64,000 nucleotides of DNA from Tenacibaculum singaporense. Lineage in GTDB: Bacteria > Bacteroidota > Bacteroidia > Flavobacteriales > Flavobacteriaceae. The notes under the pieces are model-generated. The model searched no databases, was not told where the DNA came from, and saw nothing but the letters and a program-made list of their open reading frames with translations. Below, piece by piece: positions 1 through 7,777 of this stretch. The stretch covers positions 2,547,001 through 2,611,000 of the forward strand of contig NZ_CP032548.1 in the NCBI RefSeq assembly GCF_003867015.1, in the 5' to 3' direction. The first letter of the stretch is position 1. Each line of letters opens with the position of its first letter. A program made the translations under genes and the position numbers.

Positions 1-670
1 AAGTTAAATGTGTGCCACCGTCTTTTACATCTACAATAGTTTTCTTGAAATTATCATGTGCAGAAGATTCTACCGTAGCTGCAAAACGACTTCCTATTTG
101 CACTCCGTCTGCTCCCAACACCATTGCTGCTAACATTCCTCTACCAGAGCCTATTCCTCCTGCTGCAATTACCGGGATCTTCACTTGTTCTTTAACCATA
201 GGAATTAACGTAAACGTAGTCGTTTCTTCGCGTCCGTTATGACCTCCAGCTTCAAATCCTTCACATACCACAGCATCTACTCCAGCAGCTTCTGCTTTTA
301 AAGCAAACTTTACTGAACTTACCACATGAACTACTGTAATTCCTTTTTCCTTTAAAAAAGAGGTCCATGTTTTTGGGTTGCCTGCGGAAGTAAACACGAT
401 TTTCACCCCTTCCTCAACGATAATCTCCATGATTTTTTCTATATCGGGATATAACATTGGTACATTTACACCAAAAGGTTTGTCTGTTGCTTTTTTACAT
501 TTTTGAATGTGTTCACGAAGTACTTCTGGATACATAGATCCTGCTCCAATTAATCCTAATCCACCTGCATTTGACACTGCAGAAGCTAGCTTCCATCCTG
601 AAACCCAAATCATTCCTCCTTGAACGATTGGATATTGTATATTAAATAGTTTGGTAATTCTGTTTTGCAT
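1..670 (-). CDS. nitronate monooxygenase / NAD(P)H-dependent flavin oxidoreductase (5' part)
   Basis: The gene starts at the ATG complementary to 668-670 and runs off the left edge, leaving about 223 codons. The N-terminus (MQNRITKLFNIQYPIVQGGM) followed by a TIM-barrel with AAGGIGSGRG, and an internal HNG, matches the FMN-dependent 2-nitropropane dioxygenase/nitronate monooxygenase family, cytoplasmic enzymes that oxidise alkyl nitronates; some relatives are enoyl reductases (FabK type). The C-terminal third is outside the window, so the exact subfamily cannot be settled. It is preceded by the terminator of the neighbouring gene, so it is probably transcribed alone. Confidence 0.85.
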   Translation of the reverse strand, partial: MQNRITKLFNIQYPIVQGGMIWVSGWKLASAVSNAGGLGLIGAGSMYPEVLREHIQKCKKATDKPFGVNVPMLYPDIEKIMEIIVEEGVKIVFTSAGNPKTWTSFLKEKGITVVHVVSSVKFALKAEAAGVDAVVCEGFEAGGHNGREETTTFTLIPMVKEQVKIPVIAAGGIGSGRGMLAAMVLGADGVQIGSRFAATVESSAHDNFKKTIVDVKDGGTHLT

Positions 671-708
671 AGCGTAAATGTACAATCATTAGCTAGGAAG
701 CACAAAAA

Positions 709-733
709 AACCTCGAAAAAATCGAGGTTGTAT
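709..733 (-). terminator. rho-independent terminator
   Basis: Stem AACCTCGA / TCGAGGTT with an A-rich loop, followed on the minus strand by a run of T. It lies just downstream of the exported YwqK-repeat gene and ahead of the nitronate monooxygenase-like gene. Confidence 0.75.
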
Positions 734-763
734 TTTTTTCGTTTTATTATTCAAAATAATGTA

Positions 764-1573
764 TTAATCTATTACTCTAGTTTTAAAATTTAGCATAATG
801 CTATATTTATATGGTATTTTTCTATTCATTTCTACTGCTGGCTTCCATCCTTTTATAGATTCAAAAAAGTCAGCTATTTCATTCCTTAATTTATTTGGAA
901 TTGTATTAGCTACCCATACATCTCTAATACTTCCATCAACATCAATAATAAAATCCACATCAATTGCAGTATTAATAGCATAGCTTACATTATCTATTAA
1001 ATAATTCATTTTCGAACTAAATTCTTCTTCTCCATTTTTAAAAGTAGGCTTTATAAACTTTGTATAAATTTCATCCTTAAACTCCTCTCCTTTTTCATTG
1101 AAGAGTATATACCTTTCTATATCTCCATTTATATCGTAATAAAATTTTGCTGCTAGGTTACCGTTGTAATGATAGTATTTCCATAAACCTGATGGAACTC
1201 CGTTTTTATGGAAACCTGTATAATTTCTGTTTCCATTATCAAATAAAGCAAGTACTTTACCTTCTAACTCTCCTTCAGAATTAAAAAAAGATTTCTTTGA
1301 AAGTTTTCCGTTTCGATGGAATACAAGATGTTTTCCTATATAACTATTACCTCTATTATTATTTGAGAATCCTTTCTTAAAAATTTTACCGTCTCTGTAG
1401 TAAATTGATATTTCCCAAAGTGAGCCTTTTTTAACGCTAGTTTCAATATATTTAGCATCGTTTTTATTTGACGTTATTTTAAACTTTCTATCTAAATAAT
1501 TAGAAATAGAGTCTTTTTGTGAGTATCCATTAGCACAAATGAATACTACAAACAATAGCAATATTTTTTTCAT
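764..1573 (-). CDS. exported YwqK/MORN-like repeat protein with TonB-like C-terminal domain
   Basis: This 269-residue protein begins with a cleavable signal peptide (MKKILLLFVVFICANGYSQ). Residues roughly 60-160 hold repeats of the YwqK/MORN-variant kind (units such as FHRNGKLSKKSFF and KYYHYNGNLAAKFYY). The C-terminal 80 residues (VDFIIDVDGSIRDVWVAN) resemble the TonB C-terminal fold that many Bacteroidota exported proteins carry. The role is unknown; location is probably periplasm or outer membrane. The databases' label 'toxin-antitoxin system YwqK antitoxin' says little about function. It is followed by its own terminator and lies 20 bases downstream of mnmA in the same direction, so it may be partly co-transcribed with it. 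Confidence 0.75.
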   Translation of the reverse strand: MKKILLLFVVFICANGYSQKDSISNYLDRKFKITSNKNDAKYIETSVKKGSLWEISIYYRDGKIFKKGFSNNNRGNSYIGKHLVFHRNGKLSKKSFFNSEGELEGKVLALFDNGNRNYTGFHKNGVPSGLWKYYHYNGNLAAKFYYDINGDIERYILFNEKGEEFKDEIYTKFIKPTFKNGEEEFSSKMNYLIDNVSYAINTAIDVDFIIDVDGSIRDVWVANTIPNKLRNEIADFFESIKGWKPAVEMNRKIPYKYSIMLNFKTRVID

Positions 1574-1593
1574 AATTTATTATTTTTCTTTTT

Positions 1594-2781
1594 CTACGAA
1601 ATAACACCAGAGCCTAATAACTCTTCGTTTTTATACCAAGCAACAAACTGCCCTTCTTGAATAGCTGATTGTGGATTTTCAAACTCTACATAAATTCCTT
1701 TGTCTACTTTATACAACATAGCTTTTTCTAATGGTTGTCGGTAACGAATACGTGCTTCTACCTCCATAGATTCACCAGTTTGTATAACTAAATCTTCACG
1801 CACCCAGTGTAGCTCTTCATTTGATACAAATAATACACTTCTATACAATCCTTGGTGATTTTTTCCTTCTCCTGTATAAATAATGTTAGTATCTACATCA
1901 GTTTCAATCACAAACAATGGCTCTTTGGTTCCTCCAACTGCTAACCCTTTACGTTGTCCTTTGGTGAAATAATGCGCTCCTTGATGTTTTCCTACTACTT
2001 TTCCATCCTCTTTGTTATAAGAGAACTTTGTTGAAAAATATGCTAATTCCGCTTCCTTATTCTCAAATTCTGGAACTAAACGATTGTACTGCTCAAATTC
2101 ATCTGGAATTCGGACAATATCTCCTTCTTTCGGTTGTAGTTTTTGTTGTAAGAAATCTGGAAGCCTTACTTTTCCTATAAAACACAAGCCTTGACTGTCT
2201 TTTTTATCAGCTGTAATTAAATCTGCTTCTTTAGCTATTTCGCGAACTTCTGGTTTTGTCAATTCTCCAATAGGAAATAACGCTTTAGATAATTGTTCTT
2301 GCGATAATTGACATAAAAAGTATGATTGGTCTTTATTGGTATCCTTTCCTGCTAATAACTTGTATACAGGTTTTCCATCAATAATTTCTTCTGCTTTTCT
2401 ACAGTAATGTCCTGTTGCTACATAATCAGCTCCTAAACTTAATGCAATATCCATAAACACATCAAACTTAATTTCTCGATTACATAATACATCAGGATTA
2501 GGTGTACGACCTTTTTCATATTCGTTAAACATATAGTCAACGATACGCTCTTTGTATTGTTCGCTTAAATCAACTGTTTGAAAAGGAATTCCTAATTTTT
2601 CTGCAACGATCATGGCGTCGTTGCTATCTTCCAACCACGGACATTCATTAGAAATGGTTACCGAATCGTCGTGCCAATTCTTCATGAACAATCCAATAAC
2701 TTCGTATCCCTGTTCTTTTAGTAAATACGCAGTTACACTACTATCTACACCTCCTGAAAGTCCTACTACTACTCTTTTCAT
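1594..2781 (-). CDS. mnmA: tRNA-specific 2-thiouridylase MnmA
   Basis: MnmA makes the 2-thio group of U34 in tRNA for Lys, Glu and Gln. The 395-residue protein has the PP-loop GLSGGVDSS at residues 7-15, the catalytic Cys100 in [12 protein letters not shown] and the second catalytic Cys200 in [10 protein letters not shown], and the C-terminal beta-barrel part (residues about 270-395). Its length is slightly above the E. coli enzyme. It starts at an ATG with a -7 box (TAAATTTG on the minus strand) about 18 bases upstream. Assignment is firm. Confidence 0.97.
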   Translation of the reverse strand: MKRVVVGLSGGVDSSVTAYLLKEQGYEVIGLFMKNWHDDSVTISNECPWLEDSNDAMIVAEKLGIPFQTVDLSEQYKERIVDYMFNEYEKGRTPNPDVLCNREIKFDVFMDIALSLGADYVATGHYCRKAEEIIDGKPVYKLLAGKDTNKDQSYFLCQLSQEQLSKALFPIGELTKPEVREIAKEADLITADKKDSQGLCFIGKVRLPDFLQQKLQPKEGDIVRIPDEFEQYNRLVPEFENKEAELAYFSTKFSYNKEDGKVVGKHQGAHYFTKGQRKGLAVGGTKEPLFVIETDVDTNIIYTGEGKNHQGLYRSVLFVSNEELHWVREDLVIQTGESMEVEARIRYRQPLEKAMLYKVDKGIYVEFENPQSAIQEGQFVAWYKNEELLGSGVIS

Positions 2782-2799
2782 TTTTTACTTTTGAAGCTG

Positions 2800-2807
2800 C
2801 AAATTTA
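2800..2807 (-). promoter_or_regulatory. -7 box of mnmA
   Basis: TAAATTTG on the minus strand fits the Bacteroidota TAnnTTTG consensus and predicts a short 5' leader of about 14 bases. No clear -33 TTTG was seen. Confidence 0.55.
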
Positions 2808-2933
2808 CGAAATAATAAACGTTTTTTATTATGGAAATAATTGATGACTCCATTGTAAAAATTGATGGACAGTGACATGTCTTAGCTTCTCACCTTCTCT
2901 TAGAATTTTATTTAAATTCTCTATATCTAGAGT

Positions 2934-3641
2934 TTAATTTTTAGGTATTGAATGTACAGCTCTTTTTCTCTTGTCAGAAACCACTTCACCATCCATGTAA
3001 AATTGCCATTTACCGTCTCTTTTACCATTTTTATACATTCCTTTTTCTTTTAAATCACCTTTTAAGTCGTAATATCTTCCTTCTCCTTCTAATTTTCCAT
3101 CAACATAATATACTTCTTCAATCATCACTCCTTCTTCAGTAAAAATCTTAGAAAGTCCATTTTTCTTACCGTCTTTATAAATACTTTCTTCAGTTAACTT
3201 ACCATTTCTATAATAGTTTTTTAAGACTCCATCTAATTTACCGTCAGCATATTCTTCTTCTGAAAAGAGCTTTCCATCAGAAAAATAATACGTCCATTTT
3301 CCTACTCGCTTTTTTCCTATCATCCATCCTTTTGTTTTTACTTTTCCTTTCGGTGTAAAAAACTGTACAAAGGCACTATCTGATTTTGCTGAAAATTCTT
3401 TAGTCATAGATGGTACTCCATAAGAGTTAGGATCGTAAAAGTTAAATATCCCTACCTCTTTTCCATTTTTAAATTCGCCTGAATATCTTATTTTGTTTTT
3501 ATTATCGTCATAATACTTTTTCCAAACTCCATGTCTGTTTCCATTAGCATCAAATTGGTTTATTTTTTGTGCTTGAGTAGCTGTTATAAAAAATACCGAT
3601 AACAAAAGTGCTGTTGAAAATATCCTTTTTATATTTATCAT
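2934..3641 (-). CDS. exported YwqK/MORN-repeat protein
   Basis: The protein is 235 residues from the ATG at 3641; an upstream in-frame ATG at 3680 would leave only six bases to the divergent gene and place extra residues before the signal peptide (MINIKRIFSTALLLSVFFIT). Nearly the whole mature part is made of 20-25-residue repeats with the pattern KxGxWxxYxxxGxLxxExxYxxGKxxG (for example GVWKKYYDDNKNKIRYSGEF and GKWTYYFSDGKLFSEEEY). Such MORN-variant repeats form beta-hairpin stacks, but no activity is known. Likely periplasmic or surface exposed. Confidence 0.8.
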   Translation of the reverse strand: MINIKRIFSTALLLSVFFITATQAQKINQFDANGNRHGVWKKYYDDNKNKIRYSGEFKNGKEVGIFNFYDPNSYGVPSMTKEFSAKSDSAFVQFFTPKGKVKTKGWMIGKKRVGKWTYYFSDGKLFSEEEYADGKLDGVLKNYYRNGKLTEESIYKDGKKNGLSKIFTEEGVMIEEVYYVDGKLEGEGRYYDLKGDLKEKGMYKNGKRDGKWQFYMDGEVVSDKRKRAVHSIPKN

Positions 3642-3686
3642 GCTGTAATTTCTTTTACATTTCAAATTTACATAAACCATACCAAT

Positions 3687-4277
3687 ATGAGTGTTGATTT
3701 TTTAATTTCTGTGTTAGAAAATGTTGATAATCCTGCTAGAGTAAACAGAAATAATGCTGCAAATATTGTATTAGCGCAACCTGAATTGATAAAATATTTA
3801 GTTAATATTACTTTTGATGTTGATAATAAACTATCTATTAAGGCTGCTTGGATACTAGAATGGATTTGTACACATAATGGAATTGAATATATTCTTCCTT
3901 ATTTAACTGTTTTTACAAAAAACATATCGAAAGTGCACTTTGATAGCGCTATAAGACCTTGTGCTAAAATTTGTGAACATTTAGCGATTGCTTTTGCTTC
4001 AAAAGCAGCAAATAACATAAAAGAACAATTAACGAAAACTGATATCGACTTAATTATAGAAACTGGATTCGATTGGTTAATTACCGACCAAAAAATAGCA
4101 GTGAAAGCCTATACTATGAATACTTTGTATTTATTTGGTTTACAGAAAGACTGGGTTCATCCTGAGTTAGAACATCTAATTCGCACTAAAGTGATTCATG
4201 AAAGTAAAGGTTGTAAAGCTAGAGGGAAGAAAATATTGGAGTTGATTGAGAAACATAAAAACCAAAAACAATTATAA
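3687..4277 (+). CDS. HEAT-like alpha-helical protein of unknown function
   Basis: A 196-residue cytoplasmic protein without signal peptide. Helical pairs such as NNAANIVLAQPELIKYLVNI and KLSIKAAWILEWICTHNG suggest HEAT/ARM-type repeats, which usually bind proteins. Homologues in Flavobacteria are sometimes labelled adenylosuccinate lyase, but none of that family's catalytic signatures is present. It is divergent from the YwqK-repeat gene with only 45 bases between the starts, and is followed by a hairpin terminator. Function not recognised. Confidence 0.75.
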   Translation: MSVDFLISVLENVDNPARVNRNNAANIVLAQPELIKYLVNITFDVDNKLSIKAAWILEWICTHNGIEYILPYLTVFTKNISKVHFDSAIRPCAKICEHLAIAFASKAANNIKEQLTKTDIDLIIETGFDWLITDQKIAVKAYTMNTLYLFGLQKDWVHPELEHLIRTKVIHESKGCKARGKKILELIEKHKNQKQL

Positions 4278-4310
4278 AACCTCAGAAGAAAAATCTTCTA
4301 AGGTTCTTTA
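4278..4310 (+). terminator. hairpin terminator
   Basis: Imperfect stem AACCTcAGAAGA / TCTTCTaAGGTT directly after the stop codon, followed by CTTTATTATTTTA. The tail is only moderately T-rich. Confidence 0.55.
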
Positions 4311-4348
4311 TTATTTTACAAGCAACTAAACAGTTATAGTTTATTTTA

Positions 4349-5131
4349 TTACCATGCCCATCCTTTAGTAGATGAAACCTGATCGTTCCAAGATTTTCTC
4401 CAGAACCACCAACCTGACATAGTGTACCATTTAAGGTTAGCTATTCCAAAACCTGAAGGACCTGTTGATTGATAAAATCCTATAACTTTTCCTCCATAAC
4501 AAGAATGTTGATATAAGTACACCAAAGCTCTTCTATTCCATGGCTTTTTTACAATTAAAGAAGATAATTGATCATTATAACCACTTCCTACCCAATGATC
4601 TCTATAATAATAACGGTTCATTCTACTCATTCCGCTCATGTAAGTATTATAGTAAGCATGTTTATAAAAGTAAAAATCTCCTGTACCATATATATCATAA
4701 CTATCACACTTAGAAGACCTACCTTCTGTCGCTACTTGATCTCCTGGAAACTCTTCTGCTACTTTTGAAGCGTATTCTTGTAAGTCTTCTCCATTATCAA
4801 AAACTTTAACTTGAATATCAGTACTTCCTTCTTTTTGATTATCAAAGAATAATGATTTTGGAGCTCTTTCTTCATCTCCAAAAATCTCTTGAGCAAGATC
4901 TACATCTCCATCTGTTTTCAATACTTCTCCACTTTCTTCATTATATACATAAGATACCTTAAATTGTTTTCCGTAATAATCATACGTATGATTAATAGTT
5001 ACTGTACCTTGTTTTGCTAATTGTACTTCTTCTTTGTTTGTTGATTCATTTTCAATTACATCTTCACTTTGACAGCTAAAAAATAGTGTAAAACACATCA
5101 CAGCCATCCATAAAAAATTTTGTTTTTTCAT
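4349..5131 (-). CDS. lipoprotein with beta/gamma-crystallin-type domain
   Basis: The 260-residue product has a signal peptide ending in a lipobox with Cys20 (FTLFFSC), so it is a lipoprotein. The C-terminal half (residues about 142-260) is rich in Tyr and Trp and contains two copies of the double-clamp motif N/D-N/D-x-x-S/T-S: NDQLSS (186-191) and NDQVSS (249-254), each after a Y-rich strand region (YKHAYYNTY and YQHSCYGGKVIGF). That is the calcium-binding signature of microbial beta/gamma-crystallins. Residues 40-130 form a separate domain of unknown type. It lies downstream of another lipoprotein gene in the same direction, 65 bases apart. Calcium binding is an inference from the motif. Confidence 0.7.
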   Translation of the reverse strand: MKKQNFLWMAVMCFTLFFSCQSEDVIENESTNKEEVQLAKQGTVTINHTYDYYGKQFKVSYVYNEESGEVLKTDGDVDLAQEIFGDEERAPKSLFFDNQKEGSTDIQVKVFDNGEDLQEYASKVAEEFPGDQVATEGRSSKCDSYDIYGTGDFYFYKHAYYNTYMSGMSRMNRYYYRDHWVGSGYNDQLSSLIVKKPWNRRALVYLYQHSCYGGKVIGFYQSTGPSGFGIANLKWYTMSGWWFWRKSWNDQVSSTKGWAW

Positions 5132-5147
5132 TTTTTCTTATTTTTTG

Positions 5148-5173
5148 AAATCCTTAGCATCTGCTAAGGATTT
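5148..5173. terminator. intergenic hairpin between two lipoprotein genes
   Basis: Perfect 11-bp arms AAATCCTTAGC / GCTAAGGATTT around a 4-base loop. There is no good T-run on the minus strand, so it may be a weak terminator or an mRNA end-stabilising hairpin. Confidence 0.45.
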
Positions 5174-5195
5174 ATTCGTTTGATTAGTTAGTTTT

Positions 5196-5726
5196 TTAAT
5201 TTTTTAGAGGTATTAAAACCTCTCCGTTTTTAAAACGAGAATAATCTACAACGTATTTACCTGCTTGCAAAGTAATATTAGTTTCACCTAATTCCTTTAC
5301 TATATCATCTCTTAGAGATATTTCTTCTGAAATAATGAAATCTTCTTCTTCTAAACTTCTAGAAAATATCAATCGTAATGATTCACCTTCATTTCTGAAT
5401 GCTATCACACCATTATCTTCATCGTTATTTCCTTCCATAAGTTTCGAGAAAATTTCTTTTACTTCATCTGATGAGCCTGAACTTGCATTTCCATATACAA
5501 GTATGTCTCCATAGTCGTTTTTAAAACACACTCCAGGACCTGTAGTACAAGTCCCTCTACTAAAACGCCAATCCATAACATATACCCATGGTGCGTAATA
5601 GGCTCGAGCTTGTTTTACCTCTAAGTTTTTGTTGTTTAACAGTTCGTTTGCAGTGTCTTCTTTTTGACATGCTTGTAGCATCATAAAAGCGACTCCTACA
5701 AGTACAAAGTTTTGTAGTTGTTTCAT
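5196..5726 (-). CDS. hypothetical lipoprotein
   Basis: The start at 5726 gives 176 residues with a clean lipoprotein signal (MKQLQNFVLVGVAFMMLQAC, lipidated Cys20); a longer frame to 5789 would put 21 odd residues before it. The mature part begins with QKEDTANELLNNKNLEVKQA, then a segment with two cysteines (SRGTCTTGPGVCF) that could form a disulfide, and an acidic C-terminal half ending in alternating strands. No family recognised. It is in the same direction as the beta/gamma-crystallin lipoprotein and divergent from the double-glycine peptide gene at 5954. Confidence 0.65.
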   Translation of the reverse strand: MKQLQNFVLVGVAFMMLQACQKEDTANELLNNKNLEVKQARAYYAPWVYVMDWRFSRGTCTTGPGVCFKNDYGDILVYGNASSGSSDEVKEIFSKLMEGNNDEDNGVIAFRNEGESLRLIFSRSLEEEDFIISEEISLRDDIVKELGETNITLQAGKYVVDYSRFKNGEVLIPLKN

Positions 5727-5914
5727 AAAATAATAGTTTTCGGGGTTAATTATGAAATCAAATTTACATGAACACAAAAACACAACCACCAGTTAAACAA
5801 CTATTTACAACATAGGAAAAACCCTTTTTAATCTACAAAAACTTTAAAAACGCTTCTTTATAAATTAATTTCTACCCTTTACAAAGTTAATTCGTATCCT
5901 CTTCATAAACTTTT

Positions 5915-5922
5915 TAGGTTTG
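5915..5922 (+). promoter_or_regulatory. -7 box ahead of the first double-glycine peptide
   Basis: TAGGTTTG fits TAnnTTTG and predicts a 5' leader of about 28 bases before the ATG at 5954. Confidence 0.45.
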
Positions 5923-5953
5923 AATCATTATTAACTATCAAATTTATATTATT

Positions 5954-6214
5954 ATGAAAAAAAGCATTTTAAAGTTAAGTGGTGTTCAAAAACTAAACAG
6001 TTTAACTCAAAAAGAAATTTCAGGAGGAGGCTCTTTTGGTGGGTATTTAGACGGAGTGGACACGACAACGGATCCTGACAGGTTTCCTTCTGATCCAGTA
6101 ACTCCAAATTGGAGATGGAGGTGTCATAATCAAACTAGTAATGGTAATACACCTACCTTTTTTTATTCTTACACCGATTTAAGCTATCGAGGTTACATTT
6201 GTTATCCTTTATAA
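5954..6214 (+). CDS. double-glycine-leader peptide precursor (bacteriocin/natural-product type)
   Basis: An 86-residue precursor. Residues 1-26 (MKKSILKLSGVQKLNSLTQK then EISGGG) have the ComC/class II bacteriocin-type leader: hydrophobic positions at regular spacing and a Gly-Gly end where a C39 peptidase-containing ABC transporter cuts. The core of about 60 residues is Gly/Asp/Thr-rich then aromatic (WRWRCHNQTSNG, FFYSYTDLSYRGYICYPL) with two cysteines that could form one disulfide. It has its own -7 box and terminator. No transporter, maturase or immunity gene is beside it. It differs completely in core from the two precursors at 11.6-12.2 kb. Confidence 0.7.
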   Translation: MKKSILKLSGVQKLNSLTQKEISGGGSFGGYLDGVDTTTDPDRFPSDPVTPNWRWRCHNQTSNGNTPTFFYSYTDLSYRGYICYPL

Positions 6215-6231
6215 TAAGGTAAGAATTAGAA

Positions 6232-6259
6232 AAGCAAGCTTAACAGCTTGCTTTTTTTA
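6232..6259. terminator. terminator after the peptide gene
   Basis: Stem AAGCAAGCT / AGCTTGCTT with a 4-base loop, followed on the plus strand by TTTTTT. It overlaps the stop region of the convergent fatty acid hydroxylase gene and could serve both. Confidence 0.8.
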
Positions 6260-7096
6260 TTTAATTTCCTTTAAATTCGTGGGTTTTCGATAGCCTTGAA
6301 ACGGCTGTTTTAACAACTCTAACAAATCAGAATTCTTTTTCTCGTCAGGAAATGTATCTACTCCGTACACAATTTTTTCTCTATCTAACTCCATATACGT
6401 TCCTAATAAGCGATCCCAAATAGAAAAGATGTTTCCGTAGTTAGAATCTGTATATGGCAATACGTTATGATGATGTACTTTGTGCATATCGGGTGATACA
6501 ATCACATAACTCAATACCTTATCTAACTTTTTAGGCATTTTTATGTTAGCATGTGTTAACTGCGTAAACACCAATGACATTGATTGGTACAACATTACTA
6601 TAGCTATTGGAGTTCCTACTAAAAACACTCCTATTAACGTAAATATAAAACGAATGACACTTTCTATCGGATGATGCCTATTCGCTGTTGTGGTATCTAC
6701 CTTATGATCTGAATGATGTACTAAATGTACCATCCACAAAGGTTTTACTTTATGTTCTACCAAATGTGCTAAATAAGCTCCGAAGAAGTCTAAAAATAAT
6801 ACACCTAACAATACGTACAACCACAATGGCATTTCAGGTAACCAGTTGATTAATCCAAAGTCATTTGCTTGTACCCAATCGGCTGTCTTTAACAATAAAA
6901 ATGCCAATACAAAATTGATAATTACCGTGGTAGCAGTAAAAAACAAATTAGGCCATGCGTGTTTCCATTTATTGTATTTAAAACTAAATAATGGTACAGC
7001 ACCTTCCAATAACCAAAAGAAAGTAATTCCGCCAACTAAAATAATACTTCTATGACTAGAAGGAATCGTTTCAAAATAATGTATAAGGATTTCCAC
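6257..7096 (-). CDS. sterol desaturase / fatty acid hydroxylase family membrane protein
   Basis: A 279-residue integral membrane protein with about five hydrophobic segments and the three His clusters that bind a di-iron centre: HLVEH (111-115), HLVHH (124-128) and HKVHHH (205-210), plus the RHH at 140-142. The family hydroxylates or desaturates lipids (sterols, fatty acids, carotenoids). The substrate cannot be read from sequence; a membrane lipid acyl chain is the most likely in this group. It ends against the convergent peptide gene. Confidence 0.88.
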   Translation of the reverse strand: MEILIHYFETIPSSHRSIILVGGITFFWLLEGAVPLFSFKYNKWKHAWPNLFFTATTVIINFVLAFLLLKTADWVQANDFGLINWLPEMPLWLYVLLGVLFLDFFGAYLAHLVEHKVKPLWMVHLVHHSDHKVDTTTANRHHPIESVIRFIFTLIGVFLVGTPIAIVMLYQSMSLVFTQLTHANIKMPKKLDKVLSYVIVSPDMHKVHHHNVLPYTDSNYGNIFSIWDRLLGTYMELDREKIVYGVDTFPDEKKNSDLLELLKQPFQGYRKPTNLKEIK

Positions 7097-7140
7097 TATG
7101 ATATATTTTTCCTAAAAATAGAAAAAATATCCATAACAAC

Positions 7141-7656
7141 TTATTTTTTTGAACTCCCCGATTGTGGCAAACGTCTTTTCAACTCCTCTACTATCCTGTA
7201 AGTTGCAGGACAAACCTCCGTGTTTTTAATAGTTAAATCTGCTAATTGGATAAACTTTTTACGATTAGTATGTGGATATTCTGAGCAAGCTTTAGGACGT
7301 ACATCATAAATAAAACACGTATTATCTGATTCATCTAGAAAAGTACACGGAGCAGATTGTAAGACCATGAAATTATCTTCATCTCGCTGTAAATATTGAT
7401 TGGTAAAATCAATCACCTTCATTTTTAAGTGTTTTGCAATGCGCTCTATATCTTTTTCAGTAAAGATTGGTGAAGTCGTTTTACAACAATTTGCACATTC
7501 TAAACAGTCGGTACGTTCAAATTCTTCGTCATGCAACTCTTGCATCAATAAATCTAAACGTTTAGGGGTACGCTTTTTTAATCGTTGAAAATACTTCTTA
7601 TTTTCTTGTAAAGCGTCTTTGGCTAATTTTGGTAAGTTTTCAAGGTCTTTATCCAT
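7141..7656 (-). CDS. YkgJ family cysteine-cluster protein
   Basis: Cysteine motifs TDCLECANCCKTTSP, the central CTFLDESDNTCFIYDVRPKA region and ACSEYPH match the YkgJ/UPF0153 putative zinc- or iron-chelating domain (CxxCxxCC with further Cys). Function unknown. The start is placed at 7656, giving 171 residues, because a TACCTTTG -7 box lies at 7661-7668 inside the longer reading frame that would begin at 7689; the transcript would then begin at or very near the ATG. Confidence 0.85.
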   Translation of the reverse strand: MDKDLENLPKLAKDALQENKKYFQRLKKRTPKRLDLLMQELHDEEFERTDCLECANCCKTTSPIFTEKDIERIAKHLKMKVIDFTNQYLQRDEDNFMVLQSAPCTFLDESDNTCFIYDVRPKACSEYPHTNRKKFIQLADLTIKNTEVCPATYRIVEELKRRLPQSGSSKK

Positions 7657-7660
7657 GGTA

Positions 7661-7668
7661 CAAAGGTA
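7661..7668 (-). promoter_or_regulatory. -7 box abutting the YkgJ start (near-leaderless)
   Basis: TACCTTTG on the minus strand ends four bases before the ATG at 7656, which predicts a leaderless or nearly leaderless mRNA and decides the start codon. Confidence 0.55.
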
Positions 7669-7748
7669 CGAAAGCACCTTTGAAGTCATACATTATTCTG
7701 CCTTAAAAAATCATAAGGCAAATCGTGGGAAGAAAAAATTAAAAACAC

Positions 7749-7756
7749 TAATTTTG
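7749..7756 (+). promoter_or_regulatory. -7 box of argS
   Basis: TAATTTTG matches TAnnTTTG, 21 bases ahead of the argS ATG. Confidence 0.5.
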
Positions 7757-7777
7757 TGCGACAATTAAAAAGAACCA

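Noticed and set aside
764..1573. Toxin-antitoxin function for YwqK-repeat proteins
   Set aside because: There is a signal peptide and no toxin gene beside them; the name is only a family label.
5865..5892. A variant of the GTAAT-N12-ATTAC element upstream of the first double-glycine peptide
   Set aside because: Only a loose TTAAT...GTTAAT likeness with different spacing to the -7 box; not enough to claim the same operator.
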